From Paenibacillus sp. FSL H8-0332 (GTDB lineage Bacteria; Bacillota; Bacilli; Paenibacillales; Paenibacillaceae), in NCBI RefSeq assembly GCF_037963835.1, contig NZ_CP150145.1, positions 6,944,001 through 7,008,000 of the forward strand: a DNA stretch of 64,000 nt. The letters run 5' to 3'. The notes below the pieces were generated by a model, which did not search any database, had not been told where the DNA came from, and worked only from the letters and a program-made list of their open reading frames with translations. This document shows positions 17,789 to 27,325 of this stretch, piece by piece. A program made the position numbers and the translations under genes. Positions within the stretch are counted from its first letter, which is position 1, and each line of letters starts with the position of its first letter.

Positions 17789-18190
17789 ATGAGCCTAAAT
17801 AACAATGTCATTCAAAGATATAACCCTGAAAATATAGCGAAACCGGTCGGCAGCTACAGCCATGTGACCAAAATCAGCAGAGATGCTGAAATGTATGTCT
17901 TTTCCGGTCAAATCGGAATTGATCCGAACAATAATATCCCTGCCGATTTCAACCAGCAAGTAACCAATACCATGAGTAATATTGTCGACATTCTGTCCTC
18001 ACAGCAGCTAACCCCGGACCATGTCATCAAAATCAACATCTGGGCCACGGAGGAAATCGATTGGGATCATTTCTATTCCATCTGGAATAACGTGTTCGGC
18101 CCCACGCCTCCCTCCATGACGGTTGCCTACATCCAAGGATTAGGGCTGCCTGAGCTGAAGATTGAATTAGATGTTTGGGCCGCTGGTTAA
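17789..18190 (+). CDS. RidA/YjgF-family protein, atypical subgroup
   Basis: 133 residues with the RidA fold pattern (VGSYSHVTKI, VFSGQIGIDP, NNVFGPTPPSMTVAYIQGLG). Canonical RidA enzymes, which hydrolyse reactive enamines, have an Arg in the P-A-R-S/A-T-V motif. Here the aligned segment reads P-P-S-M-T-V, so that Arg appears to be absent and classic deaminase activity is doubtful. AAAGGAG lies upstream. It is a single-gene unit with its own terminator. Confidence 0.85.
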   Translation: MSLNNNVIQRYNPENIAKPVGSYSHVTKISRDAEMYVFSGQIGIDPNNNIPADFNQQVTNTMSNIVDILSSQQLTPDHVIKINIWATEEIDWDHFYSIWNNVFGPTPPSMTVAYIQGLGLPELKIELDVWAAG

Positions 18191-18211
18191 CACCTAAATA
18201 TCATCCACCTC

Positions 18212-18256
18212 ACCCAAAACGTACTTTAGAAGACATTCTAAAGATGCGTTTTGGGT
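18212..18256 (+). terminator. Terminator after the RidA-like gene
   Basis: ACCCAAAACGTACTTTAGAA pairs almost fully with TTCTAAAGATGCGTTTTGGG, followed by TGTTTTAGTGTTTT. Confidence 0.8.
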
Positions 18257-18439
18257 GTTTTAGTGTTTTCCTGCGCGATTGGCTGGGTACCCTTCCATGG
18301 ATCATACTAATCGAATCTTTTTCATGCCCAAAATTATATTTTTTTCCCAAAGAGTGTAACTTTCCCCTTATTCTCTACGTCTTTGATATTGTATTGCATT
18401 CTTTATTATTTAGATTTCTCAGAAACTATTTCTTTTTTA

Positions 18440-18661
18440 AATTTTTATGGGGTATCCAGTTGGAATCATACAGGGTCCTTATCCTATAACGAGGTGAAAA
18501 CTCAGATTGATAGCGTTGGCAGTCCTGTCTACGTAAGCTGGAAATGGAATACTGCTACCGGTGGCGGGCACGAAATAGTTATTTATGGGTACGACACATT
18601 TGGCGGAAATGACTGGATTCAACATATGAACCCGAGCGGAGGTACAAGGAGGAATTTCCAT
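18440..18661 (+). pseudogene. C-terminal remnant of a papain-like/C39-like cysteine peptidase
   Basis: One frame reads SSWNHTGSLSYNEVKTQIDS, then PVYVSWKW and GGGHEIVIYGYD, GNDWIQHMNPSGG. This is the end of a papain-like peptidase domain including the catalytic His region. The N-terminal half with the catalytic Cys is missing and the frame runs into the start of the next gene. Upstream DNA (18260-18440) is AT-rich and shows nothing else. It is probably a truncated partner of the gene at 18660. Confidence 0.6.
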
Positions 18662-19451
18662 GAGGAAGAAAACGCTACTGGCAAGTATTGCCTCATTTTT
18701 GTTGCTTCTACACTTACTCTCCCCTATACAGGCTCAGGACATTGCAGAAGATGTGGTTTCTTTTGCCAACACCCAGGGGTTGAGCTTAATTAAAGAAGGG
18801 CTGTCTAAAGACCCCGGAGGATACGGTTACGCTAATGAAGCGGAGATTAGTGAAGTTACCGTAGGTGAAGGAATGCAGATTCATTTTATTGATGGGGCAA
18901 AGCTGAGGACAGCTTCTGATAGTTTACTTGAAACAGTCACCCCTCAGGAGAGCTGGGAATTTCTTATTCTGTCAAGTGGGGTACCCAGATCCAAGATGGT
19001 CATTCAAAAAGATTCAAACGGTTCGTATCAGGTTACCGAATTCGGGGGAAACCCTGGAACATTAGCTTATGCCATCCAATCTCTGCAGGCTGAAGGAAGT
19101 GTGAGTGAGCCTACTCTTATCCGTGAGCGGGACGAATATATAGCTGCCTTCAAAAAAGATAATCAGGAGCTCATTATTGTCCCACAGCAGGCCTCATCAG
19201 CAGAGTCAAAAGGATTAAGCAGCAATTCAGAACCTCAACCACCGGAAAATTTAATTGATGTACTACAGTCCCTACAAAATGATTCATCCGATAACGGGAA
19301 GGATGGTTCGGGAACCGTTGCTTCTGCATCCAATGCAGATAATAATACTCCCTTAATAAGACCTATTATGATAAGCATTCTTATTGCTCTAGCAGCGGTG
19401 TTCGTATTCTGGGTCTATCTCAGAAGACGGAAGCCCTCTAGTCCAATGTAA
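18660..19451 (+). CDS. Secreted, C-terminally membrane-anchored protein of unknown function
   Basis: 263 residues: signal peptide ending near IQAQ (residue 26), an extracellular domain of about 150 residues, a Ser/Asn-rich linker (about 180-230), one transmembrane helix (MISILIALAAVFVFWVYL) and a basic tail RRRK. AAGGAGG is correctly placed. It follows the remnant of a papain-like peptidase gene, so it may have been the partner or regulator of that peptidase. That link rests only on adjacency. Confidence 0.75.
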   Translation: MRKKTLLASIASFLLLLHLLSPIQAQDIAEDVVSFANTQGLSLIKEGLSKDPGGYGYANEAEISEVTVGEGMQIHFIDGAKLRTASDSLLETVTPQESWEFLILSSGVPRSKMVIQKDSNGSYQVTEFGGNPGTLAYAIQSLQAEGSVSEPTLIRERDEYIAAFKKDNQELIIVPQQASSAESKGLSSNSEPQPPENLIDVLQSLQNDSSDNGKDGSGTVASASNADNNTPLIRPIMISILIALAAVFVFWVYLRRRKPSSPM

Positions 19452-19455
19452 AAAG

Positions 19456-19493
19456 AAACAGGCCGCCTTCCAGCATTGGAAAGCGGCCTGTTT
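19456..19493. terminator. Bidirectional terminator
   Basis: AAACAGGCCGCCTTCCA (19456-19472) pairs with TGGAAAGCGGCCTGTTT (19477-19493), with A-rich and T-rich flanks. It separates two convergent genes. Confidence 0.85.
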
Positions 19494-19510
19494 ATCAACT
19501 ATCTACAATA

Positions 19511-22021
19511 TCACTCCGCCTCCATCTTCTTTGGCGCCCGCTCATAAGCCACAGGGTAACTCTCGCTTCCCAGCAAAATGCGTTTACCCTGGAACTCGTC
19601 ATAGATGTTCACCCGCACCGTGGCACCGGTGAGCGCCTTGTACGCTTTGTTGTTCAGCGGGAAGGACAAACTGCCCGTGGCTCCCGCGCCAGACGGTCCG
19701 TCTCCCAGAGGCAGAAGCTGCTCCGACGGCTGCCCGAACGGATCGATCAACTCGGCCACCAGCTTATGCCCATTCGCCTCTGCAACATACTGTTCACTGC
19801 GGGTGAACCGGTAGTTGATCTGCGTCTCTATGGACTCCCGGTCTTCAGGCATCGTGGCGGTCACCTGGTTCACGGACAGGGAGTACGGGAACAGCTCCAG
19901 CTTCTGAAGGGACGGCTGCGGAGCAGGATTGGCCGGACTCAGCCCCAGGCCCACGGTCTGGATGTAAGCGGTCGGCACTGCGCCAGGTGCGGTCAATTTG
20001 CCTTCGGCGATGCCTTCCCCAAGGAAGAGGGTTAGATCCGACGCATTGATCTCCGGCGGAAGCTTACTCCAGACGGTTACGAGACTCTTCTCTTTGGGGT
20101 TCAGGGCCGCGGCGGACTGCGAGATTACCGCCTCGAAATACTGATGGTCCGGGGTCCGGTAATACCCTACCAGCTGCGCCGGCTGGGTCTTGCGTAATTC
20201 CTCGTTGGTCATTACCAGCTCAGTATAGATCAGCTTGGAATCCGTGCCCGGATAGATCCGGCTCTGCCGCTCCAGAATCTCTGCCTTCTTCCCGGCCAGC
20301 TCCAGGCGTAAGGGTTCACCGGCCGCTACGGTTCTTAAGGTATTCTCCACCTGGCTGGTGAACAGCGTGAGGAAATTCGCCTGGGTCTCTTCCGAAGGAT
20401 ACTGGAGGATCACCTTCAGCTTAGTCAGATTATAAGAATAGGGAAGGTTCCCCGTAATATACAGAACCGCTGTCTCCTGCGGGGCCAATTGGCTCTTAGA
20501 GCCTTCGATCACCATCTGCGAACTGCCGCTGATATCGAGATCCCCTGCCTTCAGAAGCGCTGTAAGGGCCGGAAGCTGCACATTCGTGGACCCTGAGTTG
20601 CGGAGACTGATCTTGGTCACGACCTGATCGCGGTCCGACCACGGCAGACGTTCCACCGCTTCCAGCTTCACCACGAAGGTACCCAGACTGTTCTGCAAGG
20701 GGTACTCAGTGGCCAGCAGATGATTCGGCTGCAAGGAGTAGGGAATCTGATAGTAAGCCGCCGGGAAGGCGATCCGGCCCTCTTCTGCCGGCTCGTTCAT
20801 CTGTAGCTGGAGCACTCCCTGATTAAGCTTCAGGGGCAGCTCTGCACTGAGTTCGACTACCCGCTCCTCCAGCGGCCTCAGACTCAGACTGGCCAGTGCC
20901 TTATTGCTGACCGGATAGCTGTACCCTTCGGCAGTCGTCAGGCTGAAGGGGTAGGCCGGAATCGTCACCGCTTGGTTGCCTGTGTTGCGCAACCGGAATT
21001 TCAGGCTCCATTTCGCCAGATGATCCTCCGAATACACCGCCGCGCTTGCGAGCTGCGTCTCAATTGTATCGTTAGCAACCTTAAGCTTCGCGACGGCATT
21101 AGCGGGTACGGTGAAGTTGGGCGACTGTGCAGCAGGCAGCTTATACTCAGCCACCGGCAGGTTCAGCTGCAGCGCGCTGTCTTCCTGGACGAACTGCAAG
21201 GACATATTATCCGTCTTCGTATAGGAGGGGATGTCCGCCAGATATTGCACGGTCCGTTTCTCCTTGGGCTGAATCTGGTAATTGGCAGGGGCGGCATTCA
21301 GTTCAAATCTGGAGCCTCCCGAGGATATCAGATATCCCTTCAGACCTGTGTCCTTAAGCAACTTGGTACCCGAATTGGCGAAGCTGATGCCCACCCTGGC
21401 GTACACTTTTCCGTTAGCCTTAACGATCTGCAGGCTCTCGGCCTTACTGATCACCGGCACACCCGCCAAGACCAGCTTCTTGCTCTGCCCTCTGGCAGTG
21501 GCTACCGAGTAGGAACCCGGAATCGTGAACATCCCCAGCTTCTTCTGGTAATTCGCCTGGCTGAAGTCCCAGCCGAACAGGGCGATTCGGACTCCGGTTA
21601 TTTTGGCAGCCTTACCCGCATTGACGTAATACGTAACCGGTTGACTGCTGTTAGCCGGAATAGACTTGATGGCAGCACTGCCTGTTACCGGTTTACCTTG
21701 AATCACAGCGCCGCTGGAAGTGGTGACCTTGGAGAAATAATCGATCAGGCTTACATTACTGCCCGTTCCGTTGTAGTAATTCAAGGTGTACGTGAGTATA
21801 TTCCCGCTCTCCTGAGGCTGAAGCGCTGCATTCAGCAGCTTCACACTCATACCGCTTTTCAAGGAGACCGCCCCCAGTCCCTCCAGCGTGGACACGGCGG
21901 CTGCAGCCTCTGTTCCCGCTGAAGATCCGGCGGCTGCCGTATAGGCTCCGAAGGCGATGGACTGGCTGAGAACCGCCAGGCTTAGCATGGCAGCAGCATA
22001 TTTTCTTTTGGAATGATACAT
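19511..22021 (-). CDS. Secreted 836-residue protein built of repeated beta-sandwich-like modules
   Basis: The signal peptide ends near AYTAAA (about residue 30). The mature part has at least five modules of about 100-130 residues that share a pattern: a hydrophobic strand, R/N-NTG or NSG turn, a proline-rich boundary such as SIPANSSQPVTYYV, SLRPLEERVVELSAE or QLAPQETAVLYITG, then a closing strand. This resembles Ig-like extracellular folds. No catalytic motif, sortase signal or transmembrane anchor was seen. It is the last gene of the seven-gene ABC/HlyD/two-component operon, 30 bases after the kinase gene. A role as extracellular scaffold or ligand-binding partner is inference. Confidence 0.75.
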   Translation of the reverse strand: MYHSKRKYAAAMLSLAVLSQSIAFGAYTAAAGSSAGTEAAAAVSTLEGLGAVSLKSGMSVKLLNAALQPQESGNILTYTLNYYNGTGSNVSLIDYFSKVTTSSGAVIQGKPVTGSAAIKSIPANSSQPVTYYVNAGKAAKITGVRIALFGWDFSQANYQKKLGMFTIPGSYSVATARGQSKKLVLAGVPVISKAESLQIVKANGKVYARVGISFANSGTKLLKDTGLKGYLISSGGSRFELNAAPANYQIQPKEKRTVQYLADIPSYTKTDNMSLQFVQEDSALQLNLPVAEYKLPAAQSPNFTVPANAVAKLKVANDTIETQLASAAVYSEDHLAKWSLKFRLRNTGNQAVTIPAYPFSLTTAEGYSYPVSNKALASLSLRPLEERVVELSAELPLKLNQGVLQLQMNEPAEEGRIAFPAAYYQIPYSLQPNHLLATEYPLQNSLGTFVVKLEAVERLPWSDRDQVVTKISLRNSGSTNVQLPALTALLKAGDLDISGSSQMVIEGSKSQLAPQETAVLYITGNLPYSYNLTKLKVILQYPSEETQANFLTLFTSQVENTLRTVAAGEPLRLELAGKKAEILERQSRIYPGTDSKLIYTELVMTNEELRKTQPAQLVGYYRTPDHQYFEAVISQSAAALNPKEKSLVTVWSKLPPEINASDLTLFLGEGIAEGKLTAPGAVPTAYIQTVGLGLSPANPAPQPSLQKLELFPYSLSVNQVTATMPEDRESIETQINYRFTRSEQYVAEANGHKLVAELIDPFGQPSEQLLPLGDGPSGAGATGSLSFPLNNKAYKALTGATVRVNIYDEFQGKRILLGSESYPVAYERAPKKMEAE

Positions 22022-22051
22022 GATTCTGATTCTCTCCTCCCTTAACTTCGC

Positions 22052-23140
22052 TTACGCTTGCGGCAGCCGCATCTCGAATCTTGTCCGTATCTCGTTACTC
22101 TCCACAGACAGAGTTCCCTCATGCTGCTCTACGATGTTCCGTGCAATGAACAGACCCAGACCCGTGCCGCCCTCCTGATGAGTCCGCGCCCGGTCCCCGG
22201 AATAATACATCTCGAAGATATGCACCTGCTCCTCCGGCGGAATGGGATTCCCGTAATTGATCACCTCAACCGCTACTGCACCTGAATCAGGACGGCTGTT
22301 AATATCCACATATACGCCTTCCTGCCCATAGCGGGCGGCATTAGTAAGCAGATTTCCTAAGACCCTTACCAGCAGATCACCATCCCCATAGACACTTAAG
22401 CCGGGGGTAATATTCAGCCGGGAGGTCAGACCGTTCCGCTCAAATACCGGGTATAGCTCCTCGTTCAATTGCCGGAGCAGCTCGCCGATATCCAGGTGCG
22501 TCTTCACCATAGGCAGTGTGCCATAGTTCATCCTGGTGATCTCGAACAGTCCGTCGATCAGCTTCTCCAGCCGCTGGGACTTGGTGAAGGCAATGGTTGC
22601 GTAGTGTCTGATCGTCTCCATCGGCAGCTTCTCCTCCTTAAGAATCAGATCCAGATAGCCAAGCACAGAGGTAAGCGGCGTACGCAGATCATGGGCCAGA
22701 TTAACGACCAGCTGGTCTTTGCTGCTCTCAGCGAAATCGCCTCTTTGCACCGCTGTCAGCAGCTTAGCCCCTGCCGCATTCAGATCCTCGGCAATCGCAC
22801 TGAACTCATCCCTTGAGGCAATCTTCACCTGATTCTGAAATTCCCCGTTAGCCAGATGATGAATCCCGCTGGAGATCTCGTTAAGATAACGGATATAAGG
22901 CTTGGTGAACTTGAAAAAGAAGATCAGCATGAGCGGAATGAACAGCATCAGAGATACGTTGAAGTCCCCGAGCTTGTAGATGAACCGGCGCACTTCCGCC
23001 TCCGGGTCCTCCAACTTCACCCCGGAGTAGTAGAGCTGAAGCAGCTTGAAGATCCCATAGGTCAGACCGGCTGAGAGCAGCATGCTTACCCCCAGTAACT
23101 GGACTAATCTGGCTCGGAAGCCCCGGGCCCGCTTATTCAT
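22052..23140 (-). CDS. VanS-like sensor histidine kinase
   Basis: 362 residues. Transmembrane helices at about 12-36 and 62-82 enclose only about 25 extracellular residues, so the signal is probably sensed within the membrane or through a partner. HAMP is followed by HisKA with His150 (VVNLAHDLRTPLTSVLGY) and a HATPase with NLLTNAARYG and GGTGLGLFIARNIVEQHEG. It overlaps the regulator gene by eight bases. The short extracellular loop makes the co-transcribed solute-binding or adaptor proteins plausible co-sensors. Confidence 0.88.
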   Translation of the reverse strand: MNKRARGFRARLVQLLGVSMLLSAGLTYGIFKLLQLYYSGVKLEDPEAEVRRFIYKLGDFNVSLMLFIPLMLIFFFKFTKPYIRYLNEISSGIHHLANGEFQNQVKIASRDEFSAIAEDLNAAGAKLLTAVQRGDFAESSKDQLVVNLAHDLRTPLTSVLGYLDLILKEEKLPMETIRHYATIAFTKSQRLEKLIDGLFEITRMNYGTLPMVKTHLDIGELLRQLNEELYPVFERNGLTSRLNITPGLSVYGDGDLLVRVLGNLLTNAARYGQEGVYVDINSRPDSGAVAVEVINYGNPIPPEEQVHIFEMYYSGDRARTHQEGGTGLGLFIARNIVEQHEGTLSVESNEIRTRFEMRLPQA

Positions 23141-23831
23141 TGAACGTGTACCCGACGCCCCAGATGGTTCGGATGAACCGGTCCTTGTTCTGGTCCTCGC
23201 CCAGCTTCCTGCGAAGGGTACGGATATGCACCATCACGGTATTGCCGGATTCATAGTACGCTTCACCCCACACCTGCTGAAAAATACTCTCCGCACTGAA
23301 CACCTGCTTAGAGTGGCTGGCCAGCAGATAGAGGATGTCGAATTCCTTGGGCGTGAGGTCAATCGCCTTCCCGTATAGCGTAACTGTATGCCGGTCAGGG
23401 GCTATAATAAGCCCGCCCGACTCCAGCACCGGGGCCTGATGGGCAGCCGGAGGCTGGCTGAACTGCAGGGAACGCCGCAGCTGGGAATTGACACGGGCCA
23501 GCAGCTCCATAGGGTTGAAGGGCTTAATCATATAATCATCCGCTCCCATCACAAGGCCGGTAATCTTATCGAAATCTGAGGTCTTGGCACTTAAGAAGAT
23601 AATCGGCAGGTTATGCTTCACCCGGACCTGGCGGGTCACCTCGTACCCGTCCAGCTCCGGCATCATAATATCCAGGATCGCCAGATCAATCGACTGTGAC
23701 TGAATGGCCTGTACCGCTGCCCGGCCGTCAGGCACCTTGATACAGTGATACCCTTCCTTCTGCAAGTGCAGGGCAATCAGGTCGGCAATCTCCTTCTCGT
23801 CCTCTGCGATTAGAATCGTGGTTCGCTTCAT
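23133..23831 (-). CDS. VanR-like OmpR-family response regulator
   Basis: 232 residues: receiver with DEKE at 11-14, phosphoacceptor Asp54 (LAILDIMMPELDGYE) and IKPF, then a winged helix (LTPKEFDILYLLASHSKQVF; MVHIRTLRRKLGE). GGAGG precedes the ATG. It lies between the solute-binding protein and the kinase in the same operon. Confidence 0.9.
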   Translation of the reverse strand: MKRTTILIAEDEKEIADLIALHLQKEGYHCIKVPDGRAAVQAIQSQSIDLAILDIMMPELDGYEVTRQVRVKHNLPIIFLSAKTSDFDKITGLVMGADDYMIKPFNPMELLARVNSQLRRSLQFSQPPAAHQAPVLESGGLIIAPDRHTVTLYGKAIDLTPKEFDILYLLASHSKQVFSAESIFQQVWGEAYYESGNTVMVHIRTLRRKLGEDQNKDRFIRTIWGVGYTFNE

Positions 23832-23854
23832 TCCGGGACCTCCCAGGCCGTGAT

Positions 23855-25180
23855 CTACTCGTTAAGGTACGTTGTCGCCTTGTTCTGTATCAGCTTGGCC
23901 ACATCCTCTGCCGTCTTCTGTCCGCTGAAGAACGCGTTTGCTTCCTCGCCGATGATGCTCAGAATCTTCACATCCATCATGGCGAAGTTATCCGCTGTAT
24001 CCATCATGTCTTGGAACACCTTGAATTGCCCCTCTGGAACACTTGCAAGCTTGCCGTCCGGGAGCTTATACGTTCCGCTCTTCACCTGCTGCTGAAGCTC
24101 ACTGAACTGCTTGTCATTAAGCGATCGGAGCAGGGAGAAGCCTTCTCTGCTCTGCAGGGACTGAACTTCATCAGAGAGCAGGAACTCCATGAACGTCCAG
24201 GCTTGTTCGGCAACCGGCGATTTGGCTTGTATCGCAAACGTATAGTTCGGAATAATTCTCATGGCCCCGGAGTTTCCGCTATGCGGCTTATACAGCAGCT
24301 TCGGATTGGCAAAATTGGTATACGGAACGTTGATGAAATCCGCCGGGCCCTGTATAACGGCAGAATAGAACAATTGATTCTCGGTCTCGACTGGCTCGGT
24401 GGTCATCAACTTCTCTTGATACATCTCATTAATCTCCCGCATCATAAATATGAAGGCAGGGGAATCAAACTTGGCCTTGCGGGCAGCTACGTCTACGAAC
24501 TGGTTATAGCCGTCGACCACCATCTCCTGAAGCAGCATATCCGGCGGATTATTCGGAAGCGCGTAGCGGTGTGCGGACCCCGCCTGTTGCTCCGACGCAA
24601 TCAGCGATTTGGAGATTTTCTTCCATTCCTGCCAAGTCCAGCTCTTATCAATGATCTCTGCTTGCTTAAGTACATCCCCGTCTCCAAGGAACGCTCTCAG
24701 GCTGAACCCGGATGGAATGATATAGGTGCCCCCGTTCACCTTCAGGGCATTCAGCACATTCATTTGCAGGTCCTCCTGCTTCAGCGTCTTCGACTGCTTG
24801 AGGTAATCCTCCATATCAAGGAATAGCTTCTTGCTCACGTAATCACTGGCGGGCAGACTGCCCGTTTCATAAATATCGGCTCCTTTGCCTGAGAGCAATG
24901 CTGTACCGGCGGTTTTCTGATACTTCTCATAATCCGGCCCCTCCATCTTCTCGCCGATCCCCTTATACGCCTGAATCTGCAAATCTATATCGGGATAAGC
25001 CTGTTCAAACTTCTGCTCTACCGCACGGTAGAAGTCACTATCCTGCTGAACCGATAACGTAACAACCGTCTTCCCCACGGTGCTTGGAGCTTCTGCACTG
25101 CTCCCGGAACTACATGCAGACATCATCGTTGTAAAAGCAAGGCTCAGCCCCAGCCAGCCCATTCTCTTAATCATCTTCAT
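23855..25180 (-). CDS. ABC transporter solute-binding lipoprotein, family 1 type
   Basis: 441 residues. Lipoprotein signal with lipobox MSAC, Cys23. The mature part has family 1 sugar-binding-protein features (VEQKFEQAYPDIDLQIQAYK; FAIQAKSPVAEQAWTFMEFL; LSDEVQSLQSREGFSLLRSL). GGAGGT lies eight bases before the ATG. It should deliver a ligand to the MalF/MalG-like permeases of the same operon, or serve as a sensor for the VanS-like kinase. The ligand cannot be read from the sequence. Confidence 0.87.
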   Translation of the reverse strand: MKMIKRMGWLGLSLAFTTMMSACSSGSSAEAPSTVGKTVVTLSVQQDSDFYRAVEQKFEQAYPDIDLQIQAYKGIGEKMEGPDYEKYQKTAGTALLSGKGADIYETGSLPASDYVSKKLFLDMEDYLKQSKTLKQEDLQMNVLNALKVNGGTYIIPSGFSLRAFLGDGDVLKQAEIIDKSWTWQEWKKISKSLIASEQQAGSAHRYALPNNPPDMLLQEMVVDGYNQFVDVAARKAKFDSPAFIFMMREINEMYQEKLMTTEPVETENQLFYSAVIQGPADFINVPYTNFANPKLLYKPHSGNSGAMRIIPNYTFAIQAKSPVAEQAWTFMEFLLSDEVQSLQSREGFSLLRSLNDKQFSELQQQVKSGTYKLPDGKLASVPEGQFKVFQDMMDTADNFAMMDVKILSIIGEEANAFFSGQKTAEDVAKLIQNKATTYLNE

Positions 25181-25229
25181 CTGTCACTACCTCCAATAAT
25201 TGTTCGTATAGTAGGCCGTACTCCTAAGG

Positions 25230-26390
25230 TTATTGCAGACGTACGCGGTTCCCGTCCTGCAAGGGCTCACTGCTCTCCAGAATAATCATCTCGTCCCCAT
25301 ACAGATTATCCGTCTGAATCATACTGTCCGGGCCGTTCGTGATACTGGAGCGGATCTGAACCTCGCGGGCGACAAACGTATTACCTAATGCCCCCCTCTG
25401 CTCCTCAACTACATAGACAAAGCTGCGCCCGCCCGTCTGATGGATGGCCTTAGCCGGTACCACCACACCTTCCTGAAGGGACGGCTTCTTCATCTGGAAC
25501 TGAACCTGCTCCCCCCCCTGAAGCGAACCCTCATTCATTACAATGAAGACCGTCTTCTGCGCGATGTCCTCCGCCCTGCTGGTATCCTCACTGGCCGGAC
25601 TTCCGGCACGCGCCTCAGCGCTCTTGATCTCTGCAATCTTTCCCGGCAATATCCGGGCCGATGGCCCCTCAGCAGAATGAACCTCCACCTCAAGCTTCTC
25701 CCCCAAGGTAATTCCCAGGCTGGATAATAGCCCCGCGTCCGCTGTGAAATCGAATTGAAATCCCTCTCGGCTGCTCGACAGCACCAGATCCGGCTCGCCC
25801 GATGACGGTATCCCCGGAAGGGCATTCAACCGGGTCACAATCCCGTCGAAGGGTGCCTTAAGCTGCTGCTCCGCAGTTAACCTCTCTCTCATCTCGGCGA
25901 TTTTACGCGCCTGTCTGGCCTGCTCCTGCTTGCCTGCTTCAATCTCGCGCCGGGCCTTGCGAATCTGGAGCTCATCCCCTTCCGCATACGTCTGAATGAA
26001 CTGATCTTGAAGTGTCTGCTGCCCTAGTTTTTGCTGATCCAGCAGCGCGATTTCATCCTGCAGCCCGGCTTCGGCAGACTGGCTGTCATAGACGATCAGC
26101 CTCTGCCCCTTCTTCACCCGCTCCCCCTCCTGCACAAGCACCTCCCGGGGCTTCCAGCCGCTCTCATTCTGGAGCTTCACTTCATTCACGGGCCGCAGCA
26201 TCCCGCCGCCCTCCAGCGTGAATTCAAGGCTCTTGCTCTGCGGCGTGACCGTCGTCACCTTGGGCAAGGTCAATGACTGCAGCGTATTGCTGAAGAAGGT
26301 GAAGAAGAGTAACACGCCCAGCAGCAGCAGGGAGGCTATTTTAATGTTTTTTTTACGCCTGCGGTCTGCGGGCACTCCTGCAATCTCCAT
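25230..26390 (-). CDS. HlyD/RND-type membrane fusion (adaptor) protein
   Basis: 386 residues: basic cytoplasmic N-terminus, one transmembrane helix (about 16-36), lipoyl-like half-motifs (EVLVQEGERVKKGQRLIVYD; LKAPFDGIVTRLNALPG) separated by a coiled coil of about 90 residues, then beta-barrel and membrane-proximal domains (GVVVPAKAIHQTGGRSFVYV). Adaptors of this type normally join an exporter. Finding one between sugar-import permeases and a binding protein is unusual, and no exporter subunit is nearby. Confidence 0.85.
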   Translation of the reverse strand: MEIAGVPADRRRKKNIKIASLLLLGVLLFFTFFSNTLQSLTLPKVTTVTPQSKSLEFTLEGGGMLRPVNEVKLQNESGWKPREVLVQEGERVKKGQRLIVYDSQSAEAGLQDEIALLDQQKLGQQTLQDQFIQTYAEGDELQIRKARREIEAGKQEQARQARKIAEMRERLTAEQQLKAPFDGIVTRLNALPGIPSSGEPDLVLSSSREGFQFDFTADAGLLSSLGITLGEKLEVEVHSAEGPSARILPGKIAEIKSAEARAGSPASEDTSRAEDIAQKTVFIVMNEGSLQGGEQVQFQMKKPSLQEGVVVPAKAIHQTGGRSFVYVVEEQRGALGNTFVAREVQIRSSITNGPDSMIQTDNLYGDEMIILESSEPLQDGNRVRLQ

Positions 26391-26435
26391 TTCCCCGTTC
26401 TCCTCCTTTCCTCATAAGTCCCTCACATGCGAGCC

Positions 26436-27323
26436 CTAGCCCTTGATCCCGGATAACTGAATGCCCTCAATGAAATACGTCTCCGCATACAGAAAGAGCA
26501 GTACCATCGGGGCCATGTAGATGACGGAAGCAGCAAACGCAAGCTCCTTCTCTTTGCTGACATTCGATAAGTAGACAGATAAGGGCTGACGCAGCGGATC
26601 ATCCAGGAAAATCAGCGGCTGCTCCACCATATTCCAGTAATCGACGAATAAGAGAATCGTAAGCGCGGCCAGACCCGGCTGAACCATGGGAACAATAAGG
26701 GTACCAAAAATCCGTAAATGTCCGGCACCATCCATCTTGGCCGCTTCGATATAGGCATACGGGATATCCAGCATGAACTGCCTGAGCATGAACACACCGA
26801 AGGCCGCAAAAATACCAGGCAGAATAATGGCCCCCGGGCTATTCAGCAGCCCCAGCCGGTCGGCCATGATGTAGTTGGGCACCAGAGTTACCTGAAAGGG
26901 CATCAGCATCGTCAGGACATAGACCAGAAACAGGAGCTCCCGGCCCCGGAATCTCAGCTTGGAGAAGGCGTAAGCAGCCAGCGCAGCTATAAGCGTCTGC
27001 CCGGCAATAATGGGCACCACCAGGAACACCGAATTCCAGAACATCGACAGGTACATCGGGCTGTCCAGCAGCACCTTACCGTATTGCTCCAGGGAGACCT
27101 GATCGGGCAGCCATTTCAGATTGGCGAACGGATCGCTCCTGCCCTCTATGACTGTGTTCATTTGTCCGACGGGACCGTAATTGATCTCAATCTCGCGGCT
27201 GCTCATGAACGAATTGATGAGCGTGACCCCAATCGGGAACAGCATCAGGAGGGCAACCGCCCCCATCAGGACGGTTAACGTTAGTTTTTGTATGACTTTA
27301 CCAACTGCCAAGACCTCTTTCAC
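26436..27323 (-). CDS. Carbohydrate ABC transporter permease, MalG-like
   Basis: 295 residues, GTG start, six predicted transmembrane helices and the EAA loop (EAAKMDGAGHLRIFGTLIVP) that docks onto the ATPase. It follows the MalF-like gene with a two-base gap. As in many Firmicute sugar importers, no ATPase is encoded here, so a shared MsmX-type ATPase is expected. Confidence 0.9.
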   Translation of the reverse strand: MKEVLAVGKVIQKLTLTVLMGAVALLMLFPIGVTLINSFMSSREIEINYGPVGQMNTVIEGRSDPFANLKWLPDQVSLEQYGKVLLDSPMYLSMFWNSVFLVVPIIAGQTLIAALAAYAFSKLRFRGRELLFLVYVLTMLMPFQVTLVPNYIMADRLGLLNSPGAIILPGIFAAFGVFMLRQFMLDIPYAYIEAAKMDGAGHLRIFGTLIVPMVQPGLAALTILLFVDYWNMVEQPLIFLDDPLRQPLSVYLSNVSKEKELAFAASVIYMAPMVLLFLYAETYFIEGIQLSGIKG

Positions 27324-27325
27324 CT

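Noticed and set aside
18383..18439. Upstream part of the frame leading into the peptidase remnant
   Set aside because: These residues are not peptidase-like and are encoded by AT-rich DNA; the similarity begins only near 18440.
20972..21922. 316-codon plus-strand frame inside the 836-residue secreted protein gene
   Set aside because: Composition is rich in Arg, Gln and Leu as expected for the complement of a Ser/Leu/Gln-rich gene. The opposite strand has a signal peptide and repeated modules.
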